From Opisthorchis felineus (Eukaryota; Platyhelminthes; Trematoda; Opisthorchiida; Opisthorchiidae): 64,000 bases of DNA. Below, piece by piece: positions 11,469 to 23,700 of this stretch. The notes below the pieces were generated by a model. It did no database searches and was not told the DNA's origin. It saw only the letters and a program-made list of their open reading frames with translations. The translations under genes were made by a program, and so were the position numbers. Location: assembly GCA_004794785.1 (NCBI GenBank), contig SJOL01010342.1, forward strand, positions 290,717 through 354,716, in the 5' to 3' direction. Numbering within the stretch: position 1 is the stretch's first letter; every line of letters starts with the position of its first letter.

Positions 11469-14400
11469 GTATAACTGTACAACTAAAATGCTTTATTTGT
11501 TCACCAATCACTACGAGTAATCAGCATTCACTGAAGAAAGCCATAAGCATAAATTCATTAGGCAATCTGTTTAGTCCGCACTTCAAAACGGATAAAGTTG
11601 AGGCAAGGTTTATTTGTAAAATGCTACCGACACACACACTGGGTCTGTGAGAAAAGCCAGATTACTGAAAATAATCCCAAAATGCCAGAAACCTACTGAG
11701 ACACTCAAACCCCACCAAAATTGGCCGAAAAATCCAGCTGCCGATTTGACGCTCAAGCAGTGAATAAATTCAGCAACGGCCGACGATAATGAGTGTTTAG
11801 CATGTCACGGAATCACGGCCAGTGATGATGAGTGCTCACCCAACGGTGATTGACAGCCTTGATTCAAGACCTAAAGTGCGCTTTAAGACCGCAATTCCCC
11901 TTGTAAACTTTGCCATAAGTAGTAGTAACTGTTTTTTCGACGTTAAGGCACTGGAGCGGGGACAGCAATACGTTACAAGTTCAGATGGCTAGCTGAACTT
12001 CCATTTTCTATCGGTGTAATGTAATATCAAACTGTGCGCACGACCGGATTGTAAAAGCTTGCTATCATTCAAATGCTGCTGAACTCACAAGTAAAATTAT
12101 TCCCCACCCTTTATACACCTCTACAGCTTTAGACCACAACAAGGAGGACTATCTGAGCAGGCACAATATGTACCGGACCATGATGTGGCAAGGCAAAGTG
12201 CTCGGTCAACCACTGGCGTCTGTGTTGCCCAATTTGGTGAGTTCTTACGTCATTACAACGAAATGTAAGCATTGCAATCTAAAGTGATCAGGAGTTATCT
12301 CATAGTATCCTAAAGGGTTTCATGATATCTATGAGAGTTTTGACTAATTTAATAAACCGTGGCGCTTCATTCAGTGGATAAACACATTGCCATTGGACAG
12401 GTAGTTTTTTTGCTCTTAGCACAACTCACGTGATGCAGACAGCCCATATCATGATGTTCAGGTCTCTAAATGACCCTAAAGGTGATGCAGTTACATTGAA
12501 TTACTCCACCAGCTTCCTATGGAAAACTTATTTTATCACAAAATACTCTGGAACTTACCTTAAACAGTTTAATCAATCCGTCTAGGTAGCTGCAAATCGG
12601 CCAGCAAAGCATACCGAAAGGAACAAACATTTCAATCATATGGTTTTAATGTGGACGTGGCAGCAAACACTTATTGCCAGCTTATCTGTAGAAATTTGAG
12701 GCAGTCTGCTGATAAACGGAAACCCTCTATATATATATATATAATTAATGCTCAGGAATAGCTTGGTGTAACCTAACTTAGTCCAAAACCGTGTTCTGGC
12801 AAATTTTAGCAATCAGCGAGTATTACATAGTATAAAGTCTCCAGTTTAACGGTTTGATTAGGCTTCCATTGTTCAGTTATATCTCTTCTTTGACTAATCC
12901 ATAATAATCCACTTTAGTGACTCACCTGAACCGAAGATTTCCATACTATCTTTCCCTCATTAGTGATGTCCATACCTGTGCTTCTACAGGTGTTTCCACT
13001 TCAAAAATCACTGTGTATAAAGTTAACTAAGCCTTAGCTGCCTATGATTTGTTTGTACAGACATGGAGCATGAGACTGGAGAGAGAAGCGAAGCTCGAAG
13101 CAGAAATGTGCATTTCCGCAGTGAAGGGAGAGATTTTACCGGGAGAGGCACGGACGGAATCCAAGGATATAAATCTGGAGTAGGTTTGCATTTTACTGTC
13201 ACTGAATATTGATGCTGGAATTTTGAGAATGGTTGCAACTTTTAGTCAGTTAGGAAGACCGACAGTTTTTTGGCAAATATACAATGCTTCCAACGGGTAG
13301 GAAGTTTTTGGTTTATGGCCATTCCTGAACTATTGCCAGTGGATTGGCGTGTCCGGCGAATAGAACGAAATTAACAACGCATTAACACATCCTAGTTGTC
13401 CAAATTTCGACGTCGTGGGATTTTCATGGTGGCAATGTTACTTGATGATTGAAAAGAATCAATCTGCTTTTATTGAACTCACAATAAATGAGATCCACAT
13501 TCCATTCTGCTGTTAAAATCTGTGCAAAATGTATGGCGTATTATTTTTACACGTAGGTATAACCTACACCACTATGTAATGGTAGGTGAGAAATAATTGG
13601 CCAGTCTTCCTCACTCGCTTTTGATGTTATGTTTTGGCTGTGCTAGTACATGAACTTTGACCTCACACTAAAAAAAACAACCATTTCCTGTCAAGCTAAT
13701 CCCAAATCTTCTGGCTATCTGGGTCAGAGTTACAGCTGTTTAGACAAGTAAGAACCCCCACGAAATGACTGAAGGATTGCATTTAATGGGTAGCGTTTTG
13801 GATCGTCCTTGATGCGGCAGTTATAAAGTTTATTTTGAAATTTGGCCCGACGTTTCCTTTTACGAAACAACTCAGTATATACTGAAAAGCAGAGGCACAG
13901 TGGGCTGGTGTTTCGTCACTGTGAATCCAAAGGCTGTGTTAGACCGCGTTTCAAGGGTGAGTATCTGAAACCCATATTACCAAAGCAGCAACGTATTTCG
14001 CCTGCAATCAGAAACTAGTATTGTCGGGTTTCTCGCTTGACGACTGCCCGCTGGGAATACCAAAGCCGTTTGCATGTTTTAGCGCAAATTGTAGCATCAA
14101 TTTGCATATGCTTTTGACAGCTCAAGACCAATTTATGGTCAACTCGTCATGGTTGAAAGAAACAATAAGACAGGACGTGGATTCCAAAGCAAGCGATTAT
14201 CATACATTACGCTCATATGTTGAAAACCCATTTTTCCAGTCGATTAGTTGATGTATACCCACTTGTAACTAAGCTAAAAATCCTTTGTTGCTGCTTGCAA
14301 TCTGGCTGAATTTCAATAACAAATTTCTGTCCATCAGCCGAATCTACTGGCCTCAAATGTTAGGAAATAAACTGTAGAAGGAATGCGGAGCATTTCTTGT

Positions 14401-17400
14401 TGCGTACGCGGAACAATAAAATGAAACATGTTTTTTAAACATTCTACGATAAACCTGTACTACGTACCATGCATTCTTGTGGAACTCACATCTCTATTTC
14501 CTTCTGTTATAACTGCAGTTCCGTCAAACACTGGTTTGATCAACATGTACACTACAAATATGGTCGATATCCGCCAGAAAATCCTGACCAAGTGTCGGGT
14601 TACACACAGGTATGCCAAACTTAATAATCAAACGCAAGCATTCATATCATGGAAACTAAATGACTATCACTCACTCATTTCCACCTTTTAGCTTGTATGG
14701 GCTCACACACAGACAGTTGGATGTTATCGAGCCTACTGTAACAAATTTTGGACGCGTTTCAACTGGGAAGCAAAAATATATAATACAATTTGTCGATACT
14801 GGCCACCGTAAGCACGATTATCATTGGTTTGACGTTTATTTGCTTTACTTCAGAAACGTTGCCTCTGGTTTCAAAAACCCACTTTTTGTTTCAATTGGAA
14901 TCATTTATATGATTTCATGAGATAGGCTTGTTCTATTATCAGATTACCTCACTTCCCTTCTTTACAGGGGGAATGTGGAAAAGGAACTACCGTACGAACG
15001 TAAGCGAAAACTGAGAAAATCTATTTTGAGCAGCTTGTATTACGAACGATTAGTATTCTGTGATCCTAAGGGTTATATGCGAACACTGCTACGCTATCCA
15101 GAGGAAATTGCGCTAGCACAGCTATTAAGTTAAGCTGTAGGATACAATGGATCCTAAAAGAAACGGTGGTAATTATACTTGCCTACACGATGACGCATGT
15201 TGTATCTAACTGCCGTCCCCGCTCCAGTGCCTTACTGTTCGAAAAGGCTCGCAAATAAGGAACACAACGGCTTTTCTGCGAATAAGCGAGTGCAAACTTT
15301 ACAAAGTGCCGCGTGTTATGTTAAGGGCACTTCTGACCTTGATCCAGGCTGTCTGATCGACGTTTGGTGAGCATCCATCATCTCCGACCATGCTTCTATG
15401 AAATGTCTGAACACTCATTATCGTCGGCCGTTGCTGAAATGACTGAATGCTTGAGCTTTTGATCGGAAGTGGACTTTCTGGCCTGGATACTTGACGGTTT
15501 TCCTATTGCTATTTTGGTGCAATTGGAGGGTCTCAGTAGGCTTCGGACATTCTGGGACTTTCCTCACAATGTACCTCTGGGATAATATTTTTGTTTGTTA
15601 CGTTATTTGGTCTTGATTTGGAAACCAACACATCACGTCAGTAACTGTCCAGTCAAAATTAATGAAATGGATTAGAAATGGCGGTGTAAGTGACAGCTAG
15701 CTGACGAGTGCTTGGTGCACTGGAGGAAGCAGTTAACTGGGAATTTCGACTGTTCGTGTTATTATTCTGATTGATAAGTCAACCACTACCAACCGCATAT
15801 GAAAGCCTGCAAATTTTGACTGGTAAGCAACAAACACTGTTTACCCAGCTGGTGGAGTCTCTACTGACTAAAGAAATAGATGTGACAATGTTTTGAATTT
15901 TACTTAATAAGTGGTCTTTTCTCCACACCTTCTCTAGGAGCACATCAGCTGGATGGCCCGTAACCCGGTAGTTGTCTTTGCTGCAGTTGACAAAGGATTC
16001 ATTCCCAGACTGTCATTTGCAACGCATTTTCAAGCAAACCGCTTGCAAACAGCTCTTCTAGGCTCAGTGCGGACTTAGGTTTTGCTGGATGGAGCCACGT
16101 TCCTTGTAAGGCGCTGGGGAGGGGAATAAAATATTCTGAAGGGCAATCTTTATTGGCAAGGATATCTGTATGAGGTACTCATTCAGCGCGTCTTAGTTTA
16201 ACTTACTGATTCTGAGGTCGAAATGCCCCCATCCCCTGAAAAAAACACCAGTAGGACTTTGTAAACGTTACAGAAGGCCACGGCTAACATACACAACGGA
16301 AAATGTTACAGCAAGTTTACTTATATACGGCCCGTTCGAACGTAAGGAAGTGTCCGCAGTCAACTAGATACTGCACTTAGTAATATGAATCCAAAGTGCC
16401 AAGCGTCTCACCTACTTCAGTTTTTAAGGCACACAAGAGAACAATTCAGCATCGATTGATTTGAACCATATATTACGACAATGGAACAAAATATTGACTT
16501 TCATTCACGTTCGTAGATCATAGCTCACACTGGATCACAGTGACTAAAATTGCAGTGGCCCATAATTCGGCAACAATTTACGTTTTGTTCTACAAGTAGC
16601 CTACACTGCTGGGCAACCAATGATAGCTGAACGTCAAATTCTGACTGGCATTTGTGTTGCTAACTTGCTGTAAATTCTAACCACTTACCTCGCTGAGGCC
16701 CTATTTCAAAATTGTCCAGTCAGACAGTGTATTCTACTAAATAACTATCGAGTGAACGTAAGCTTTCAGAGATCATTCTTACCCTGGGCACTGTCATTTC
16801 TCATCCTGTCACCAAAAACAGTCCTTCGTAAGCTGTGAACCTGGAAGAACGTTTACTGTATCCAAAACCTACACGAGCTTGACGCGCTGGTTCTGATACA
16901 ATAGAGTGCCGGCGCGTAAAGTGAGCTTCCACGGAAAGTTTGCTTTCCATAAATATCCAGCTCCGACGTAGTCCTTTATGCAGACTACTTTGTAGAAGCC
17001 CGAGCAGCTCTTTCCTTGCTATTCAATCTGTTGCTTATAAATATACCGTACAGCTTCATATCGCCAGTTCTACCCACCACCATTCTACCCGTCGTCTCTC
17101 ACGTTGGACTTCACTGTTCTAGCAGCAGGTCGTGAAACTGTCTGGCGGAATGTGTCAATGAAGTATAGTCGCAGTTGGCTTTTGAAAGCAGCTGGGTGGT
17201 GTAAATGCAGAACCCTCCAAGCGGTCGGGATAGACGGATCGCCGACTTCACCTCATTACCCATAGTGCCAATAAAAACGGCCGTAAAATTCTGTTCACCC
17301 AACTAGTTTTTAAAACCTGTTTTTTGTTTGTTTGAAGTTAGAACTTTTAGGCGAACATTGAACATAGGCTGCACAACTACAATCTTTACAGTTGCCTGTG

Positions 17401-20400
17401 TTGGAACGGTTGGTTGAAGGGTGTCTTAGATATCCTAAGGAACTCCACTAGAAATGTGACTCTCTGTGACTGAGATTTCTTATAGCGTCGAAAGTACTAT
17501 ATCACATTTTAATTCTAAGAATATTATTTAAAAATTCTCTCCTCTATACACGAATTTCCAAGCCCCATCTATTGATGGAAACTGTCCGGTTGGGTCCTAC
17601 GTGCAATTTTTATGTCTTCATCGACCTTGTCCGTGGAAGGACCCCTTCTACTGACTTGGTTATGCGAATAAGAGTATTTTTTTGTTTCATGTTCAACTGG
17701 TTGATCGTAAAGGCTTCCATATTCAAAGTGATAAACAGGATATTCTGATTTTGCATGTTTTGTGCACGTGGTGCATGCACACTGCGCTAATATTGGTATC
17801 TGCGACAAGCGCTAGTGAATCATGGATATCAGGCTGAACGAGTCTACTGGCCTATGTGAAACAATTTGACGTAATTCAACAGTTTGTTTGTGTATTATTA
17901 AACTCGGCGATTAACGGAACCCATTAAGGTGGACGCTACTGACCAGTTTAAATAACTCAGAAAACTTTACCACCAGTTCTAAATAACCTTACACTACTAA
18001 TCACCCATAAGTCGCTCAGGGTAGAGCAAATTGGCAGCATGAAAGAAACGTCCAGCTGAGATCCATCGTTGCTCGAGGAGCCAGTCAACACGTGTGACCA
18101 CGCGGGAATCCATGAGTGATGAACGAATGCCACTATATCCTGTCAAAGTGCAAGGTAACCACAATATTCGTTAGACACTCATGGCCAAACAGTTTCGAAG
18201 CACTGAGGTTTCGCGGGATACGCTCTGCTGATGAACCAGCTTTACAGTGCTTATTGATTTTTTTAGCATACATTGACTTCATTTGTGGGATAGAATTCAT
18301 GAAATCTTCTCAATTCACGTGCCAGTTTTTATAAAAACATCCCGGCGACTGATAATGGTGTTGAATCCAGGAACCAAATTTGTCAGTCTTTATAATTTAG
18401 TGCAACAAAGCTTGTTTTTCTAGAAATATAACATCTGAATTTACCAGATTTTCCGACTAATTCACTCTTATCGAAATGAGACTCCAAATGCACAAATTCA
18501 GTCAGACCGCCGGATCGGAAGACTACATTCATTCTTCCTACTATTTGTGCAGTGTTTCTGAATGCCTGACTAACATAAAACACGTAGCATCGTGTTACTC
18601 AACACTAGTTTAGCCTAGGTTATGTTTTGCTCTAGGCCCGCACAACTTTTGTAAATGTACAACAAATACATACTACTTTGGTTTCCACTGGAGACTTACA
18701 ATAATTCAAACCTAATCTCTCGTTTATACTAGCGTATTATCTCTATTTTGTACAGTAATATGTACATTATAGGAAAATTGCAACATCAGTCCCTAATTCC
18801 GAGATTCACTTGTCATATAACTCTGTCTAACTGTCTTCTATCGGCAGAATCGAACGGCAAATAGAATCAGGCAAATGGGGTAAAGAGGACGAATGAACAC
18901 GATATGAGGACTGCTAGTATTTTTCAAACTTTGGCCAGCTCATACAAGGCGGTTTAAGACATGCAGGCAGACTGGTTGAACAAATATTTCGGTGGAGGCG
19001 TTGACACATGCATTTGAGTAGTTACAGGTTGAAAAAAATAACTTATTAGCCAAACAGACGCCCTGAATTTGACATATGTCTTGTGGAACAAGTTTATGCC
19101 GTTTATCCGCACTATTCTGAATAACGTGCTAGTTTTCCCTATTTTTTACAGAGGCTCAACAAATGAGCGCCCCTGCAAAGAGTGAGTTGACCTATTAACG
19201 GCTAACCCCTGATTATATTTAGCTTCAGCCTAATTATCAATTTTTGGTCTTATAAGAATTAGTAGACGTTAACCGAACTGATATGTATACATAGATTCAT
19301 GCTTTCCTATCCATAGAGCGCCGGGGTAAGTTTGCCTACGATTGAATGGTCAGCTATTGCAAAATTACTGATAGCGAAAAGCAACATTCTAGCTAGCTTC
19401 TCGTTGAGCAAACAAATAATTAAAGTTTCGCGAATCCAGAACTGGCTATTTGAGTTATTTTTAAAATTAATGAAACTGAAAAACGGTATTAACAGGACCA
19501 CCACACACCAAGTCACCGGGAAGTTTTCGGGGAGATAGTTTCCCATGGTATGCATGGTTCAACTTCTAATTTCAAAACTTCCACCACCTTTTACGTGTTG
19601 TTGTGAATGCTCTTTTGTCTGCTGCAAATTGATTCTTGGAGCTTTAAATGATCAAATCCTCTGGTTCAGAGCCTCATAAAAACACCCTGGCAGAAATATT
19701 TCGCGAAGATAAATTTCAATGTAACCAATGCTGTAGAACCATGTTGCTGGATAGGGAAATGCTAAAATATGAACCAATGTGATACAGTGAACTCAGAATT
19801 TGACGATTCCTATTTGATAACGGCAGAAATCGTCTGACATGCAGAGCTGAGGAACCAGTCAATAATAAATAGTTACAAGCGGACTGGTATGAAGCCAATA
19901 CGGGCAAACAAGCTGTCTAAGATTTAGACATCAGAACAATGCAGTAACTTCTATCAGAGATGTTCTTGTAAACAAGACAGAAATTTCATGACCCCCGCAC
20001 CCATCCACAAATATCTTATGGCCTCAGTTTTGTGACTCCAATCAGGTGTTCCCGAGTCGCAACCCCACAGACTCGTTTGCGCTTCAAATACGGTTGCTGG
20101 TCCACTGACGCATTTATGCATTTTCCACTTTAGGTCGAAAAAAGGATAAACAGAGGAGCAAGGGTAAGCACGCTTTTGAAGACCCAGGATGATATAGAAA
20201 CAATTTTTGTTTGTATACCCCGACGGACCTCACAACAGCGTGTCTGTTACAGGAGTAGATTTCACGATTTCTTTGTGAAGCTTTTAAGGCATCGTTTGTA
20301 CTAGGCCATGACGAGGGCAGCAGATTTCGTCCGGGATACCACTGAATTGCCGACGTGTTTTCTGGTTCCATAATATCAGCATTTTTGATTGGTTTTATGT

Positions 20401-20623
20401 TGCAATGCCCCGCAATGAGCACACAATAATGGTCTCCATACATTAGTATTTACGCATCCTCTTTCTACTGCGGTCAGGGTTGTCAGTCAGAGGCGTTTCC
20501 AGTCTTGCGCACTTTGTGTTGCACAACAATAATACATGGATTATGTCACGTGTCACATTAGTTTTTTGCCTCGTCGGGCTGAGAACCTTCCAGCACCGCA
20601 TCGCATTGCCGGGGCACAGTTAG
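11420..20623 (+). CDS. gene 2: CAP-domain VAL protein with basic micro-exon tail
   Basis: Exons: 11420-11468, 12133-12236, 13061-13179, 13696-13747 (uncertain), 14519-14609, 14692-14807, 14968-14999, 19152-19181, 19317-19325, 20134-20163 and 20478-20623. CAP landmarks are HNMYR, LPNLTW, GQSYSC, HWFDQH, SGYTQLVW and VGCYRAYC, all matching gene 1. The tail is Lys/Arg-rich (reading ...APAKKRRGRKKDKQ... across three micro-exons) and the last exon carries a hydrophobic stretch. Exon 3 as drawn has a length that breaks the frame by one base, so either its acceptor is elsewhere or this copy is damaged. After 14999 the frame stays open for about 45 codons, so a shorter unspliced C-terminus is an alternative. 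Copies of one repeat flank the CAP exons in opposite orientation. Confidence 0.75.
11670..11975 (+). repeat. dispersed repeat, forward copy
   Basis: Shares long near-identical blocks with the reverse complement of 15195-15565, for example CAACGGCCGACGATAATGAG and GGCACTGGAGCGGGGAC, and weaker blocks with 48570-49020. It is shorter than the 15 kb copy, suggesting internal deletions. No coding capacity is seen. Lies in the first intron of gene 2. Confidence 0.8.
12133..12236 (+). CDS. gene 2 CAP exon 1 (HNMYR)
   Basis: Acceptor CAGCTTTAG, donor GTGAGT, phase 1 in, 0 out. Reads LSRHNMYRTMMWQGKV and VLPNL, homologous to gene 1 3500-3621; similarity continues a little into the intron. Confidence 0.85.
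12726..12748. repeat. short (TA)n run
   Basis: About 8-9 uninterrupted TA units in the first CAP intron of gene 2. Simple sequence only. Confidence 0.9.
13061..13179 (+). CDS. gene 2 CAP exon 2 (TWSMRLEREA)
   Basis: Acceptor TTTGTACAG, phase 0 in, 2 out, 119 nt like gene 1. Reads TWSMRLEREAKLEAEMC then KGEILPGEA. The donor GTAGGT is less canonical than the paralogue's GTGAGT. Confidence 0.85.
13696..13747 (+). CDS. gene 2 CAP exon 3, phase problem
   Basis: Contains GYLGQSYSCLD, matching the GQ-x3-C of gene 1 exon 3, and a good donor (GTAAGA) leaving phase 2 as required. The only nearby acceptor (TCCTGTCAAG) gives 52 nt, which needs phase 1 in, whereas exon 2 leaves phase 2. Either a remote acceptor is used or the copy carries a frameshift. 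Confidence 0.5.
14519..14609 (+). CDS. gene 2 CAP exon 4 (HWFDQH...SGYTQ)
   Basis: Acceptor AACTGCAG, donor GTATGC, 91 nt, phase 2 in, 0 out. Almost identical protein to gene 1 exon 4, with HWFDQHVHYKYGRYPPEN and SGYTQ. Confidence 0.9.
14692..14807 (+). CDS. gene 2 CAP exon 5 (LVWAHTQTVGC)
   Basis: Acceptor CCTTTTAG, donor GTAAGC, 116 nt, phase 0 in, 2 out. Three Cys in the same places as gene 1 and the shared end ICRYWP. Confidence 0.9.
14968..14999 (+). CDS. gene 2 CAP exon 6 (GNVEKELPYE)
   Basis: Acceptor TCTTTACAG, donor GTAAGC, 32 nt, phase 2 in, 1 out, as in gene 1. Reading through the donor stays open to a TAA at 15131-15133. Confidence 0.7.
15195..15565 (-). repeat. dispersed repeat, reverse copy
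   Basis: Reverse complement of the 11.67 kb copy and the fuller of the two. Together they enclose gene 2 CAP exons 1-6 (12133-14999) as an inverted pair about 3.2 kb apart. Confidence 0.8.
15566..19151. other. large gene 2 intron
   Basis: No exon with both good splice sites and tail phase was found in 3.6 kb. One strong acceptor before 18250 opens a 28-codon frame (YIDFICGIEF...) to a stop, which could be an alternative last exon but has no paralogue. Nothing else recognised. Confidence 0.4.
19152..19181 (+). CDS. gene 2 tail micro-exon (30 nt)
   Basis: Acceptor CCCTATTTTTTACAG and donor GTGAGT are both strong; phase 1 to 1. Reads AQQMSAPAK. Confidence 0.65.
19317..19325 (+). CDS. gene 2 tail micro-exon (9 nt)
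   Basis: AGCGCCGGG between TTTCCTATCCATAG and GTAAGT, phase 1 to 1. Adds two Arg codons. The intron from 19181 is only 135 nt. Confidence 0.5.
20134..20163 (+). CDS. gene 2 tail micro-exon (30 nt, basic)
   Basis: Acceptor TTTTCCACTTTAG, donor GTAAGC, phase 1 to 1. Reads RKKDKQRSK, continuing the basic run from the previous exon. Confidence 0.65.
20478..20623 (+). CDS. gene 2 terminal exon
   Basis: Acceptor CTCTTTCTACTGCGGTCAG, phase 1 in, 47 codons then TAG. Starts LSVRGVSSLAHF and includes a hydrophobic TLVFCLVGL stretch near the C-terminus, comparable to the gene 3 end. It stops 64 nt before the proposed gene 3 start codon. Confidence 0.5.
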
Positions 20624-20687
20624 CTTACAGTGCACTAAAAGTCTAAGGTTATGGTCGGGATGTTTGACGATGAAATTTCCAAAATCC
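20624..20687 (+). promoter_or_regulatory. short gene 2 / gene 3 gap with acceptor-like TTACAG
   Basis: Only 64 nt separate the proposed gene 2 stop from the gene 3 ATG, and GCTTACAG lies right after the stop (20623-20630). This would suit a spliced-leader trans-splice acceptor in a polycistronic transcript. Speculative: both neighbouring exons are predictions. Confidence 0.2.
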
Positions 20688-20733
20688 ATGAGGCTTTATT
20701 TTTTGTTATTTTTTTTATATTTTCGTTCCAACG
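20688..20733 (+). CDS. gene 3 candidate signal-peptide exon
   Basis: Reads MRLYFLLFFLYFRSN then phase 1 before GTGATT. The strongly hydrophobic run and the phase fit a signal exon of this family. T-rich sequence can give such runs by chance, hence moderate confidence. Confidence 0.45.
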
Positions 20734-23700
20734 GTGATTAAACTTTTTGATGATGTGGATCACAACTTCTCAGACTATATCTAACTTATAAATCCCATTC
20801 TTACACATCCAACAACTTACTGTGGACCCCTATTATCGATGAGTAGTATGTAAACCTCTACCGCGGATACTCGAGTCATTTTCTGTGGCGTACTTCTCGA
20901 AACTCCGGAGTTGTCCGTTGTTGTTTACTGTCCATTAATGTAATTTTCTCCTAATCATTAGATAAAAAAGAAGCACACCCGGTTGGTGACAGTAAGTGTG
21001 GTCATCCTGCCTTTTCAGAATGTATTTGTCATAGGCTGTGTGAAGTAGGGTATGGATAGATCGTGCGATCAGCTGATCCTGTAATGATAATTAACCAAAG
21101 CATGTAGGATATTTCCTTCCATTCTTCAAATTTCCCTTTTACCTGAACCAAACAACGAGCTCATGGTAAAGACCTCAAAAATACATCCATGATACTCATT
21201 ATATTTCTTCCAAAGGCCTACCAAAATTCTGATTTCAACGAAAATCCTCGAAGCTTTCAACTTGTTGAAATGTAAGCGAAACGTGGTGCTGTGGAAGTGA
21301 AGTCTGTTTTAGCTAACCGACCTTTCACGCGCAATGATAAACAGAGGGTATGACTTAAAAACCAGGAACCGAACTTCAAACTGCTTGATTTTATTACAGA
21401 CGATGAAGTAATTGCAGCTTTCTAATGCACACTGTGAACAACTATTGCAGCAAAGTTAGAGATTTTCAGCATTATCGTCGAAATACGTAGGCCTGAGGCA
21501 GTTGCAACAGATCATTACGTTCAGGAGCAGTTGACTTCATGTTGAGCGTAGCAGTTTGCGGTTTCCATATTGGTTGATCAGCCTTCATCATCCAAATCCA
21601 AAAACATGTGGAGGGCTACCAGTCTCTGCTGTTTTAGTGCACTCTTTGATCCGCGGCAAGACAACCTTCATGGTTGGATTAGAAAACGATCACACTTCGT
21701 AACCCACTAATCACTTATCTGCATTCCATTCTAAAATGCTGAATAGTACTAGGTTAGAGCATTTTAGTGTACTTTGCATTCCACACAGAAAATACTGTTT
21801 GCTGTCAAAACAATTCTGTAAACTTCTAATTTTGGCACATCGAGACCAAAATTTGCCATCTACATGTAATTTTACTTTATCCCTCCGATGAAACGACTGA
21901 ATCGTAATATGCTTCCTCAACTTTAGCCCCTGCCAATCCGGAAGAAAAGGGATGGCTAGATCAGCACAACACCTACCGTGCAATGCTTCTCGGTGGACAA
22001 GTTCCTGGACAACCAATACCCTTGAAAATGCCGAATCTGGTCAGTCTTACTATGCACATTTCAAAAGAATTCGCTCCGAAATTTTGTGAACCAACTAACC
22101 CAGTATTATTCATGGGATATGGAAATAGTGCGTTATAGCACCGGATTTGTGCTAGCCCATCTAGCTCAAGCATTAAGCATTTTATGGACTTCTTTTGGCA
22201 ATCGATTGACCGAAATGCTTCTCTTAGACTGTTTTTGTCACTTTTATCCAGTCACTCGCATTTTCATTACAGTCTCAAGGTTGATACAAGTAAAATACTT
22301 GAAAAACAATTCCCCACACCGCCTGCATATCTTCAAAATCTTATAAGGCATTAAGATGAAAAAGCGGGATTCATGATAGCAGGTCTATCTGAACGTTGCT
22401 GAAAATACACGGGTTTGAAATACTGACCGATTTATTACGAACCTTTTCACAAAATGGTCGGACTGGTTGGCTCACGTAAGAGGGAAGTCGCCTGGCGATG
22501 TGCCGAGCTATCAAGTCCTCAGACTGAATCACACTCTGATGGTTTTCCACATACATTCATTCAGCAAACTACAGTTTATCCACGAGCATCTATCTACTTT
22601 CTAGGTATTATTGCCTTGTTCTCTTAGCTGTGTGACACTGGGGAAGGCACTTGGTTTCGTTTGTCACCCACAACCACTTTCGTCCACGTAGTATTATGAT
22701 GCGTCAAGGATGGAGGCTTATTGCTGCATGCAGTGATTGCTTTGCGCAACTAGGATGATCAACTCTTGAAAGTTGAGTTGAAAGACTCTGGAAAGCAGGA
22801 AGCTTAACTTAAAGTGCTACTGGAACGGTAGTATTAGTTCTCTCATTGAACTTTAGAGATCTTGAATTGTGCGACGAGATTTACTACTAACTTCAATGAT
22901 TGTGAAATTCTGGCACTACAATTCTCACTTTATTATTCCATAACGAGCTGCCAACTAAAAATTTAAAAAATGAATCATGAATTATAAGTAACCTGTTGTT
23001 TCATTTAAACCGACATTTCTTAATTAGCTATCATGCATCCGCGAACCAATCACTATTAGAATGACTTAGAATGACTATTGAATGACTTCATTTTTGGGAC
23101 GAAATCTCAAAACCTCAAATCTGAACTAATCCGAGGATTCCATAAATATAACTGTGTTATTTTCACATTATCTTCAACTAACCAGCAAAAGTCGTGTTTA
23201 CATACTTGAAAAGCAGAGACACATGTACAAAGAAAAACAAACCCAGTCAGTCTCCCTCATTTGCTTATGTGGATTCGTGCATACGCGCCGCTACAATGTT
23301 CATACCGATATTTGACCTCAGTGTCCATTAGTCCCGTCCAGGAAATATGGCCAGACTTGGACCGCCTGTTTGTATAGATTGCGCTCACAGTCGAGTGTAA
23401 TTTAATTAGGCTGTAACTGAGCATTGTGTGTTTAAATAGTTGAGTGTTGAACCATTCTACACACGACTTCAGCAAATGTGTCCATATCTTCCCAATCGCC
23501 AGGCGTGGCTAGTTGAGCAAAGAGGGCGCTTCAAGGTGATAAGTATTTTTGATAATGTCTTCAAATGTAAGTAGCAAGCTAAGAGGTAAGATGACTGGCG
23601 TAGGAAGCGACAGAAACACACATGGACGGGCAGCTGACTGCGAATTTGATGCTTTTGATGTTGTCTCTGTACTTGAATTATTTTTCTCGCTGAATCCACC

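Noticed and set aside
20538..20580. MSRVTLVFCLVGL as a signal peptide for gene 3
   Set aside because: No phase-1 donor follows, and the same frame is better explained as the end of the gene 2 terminal exon.
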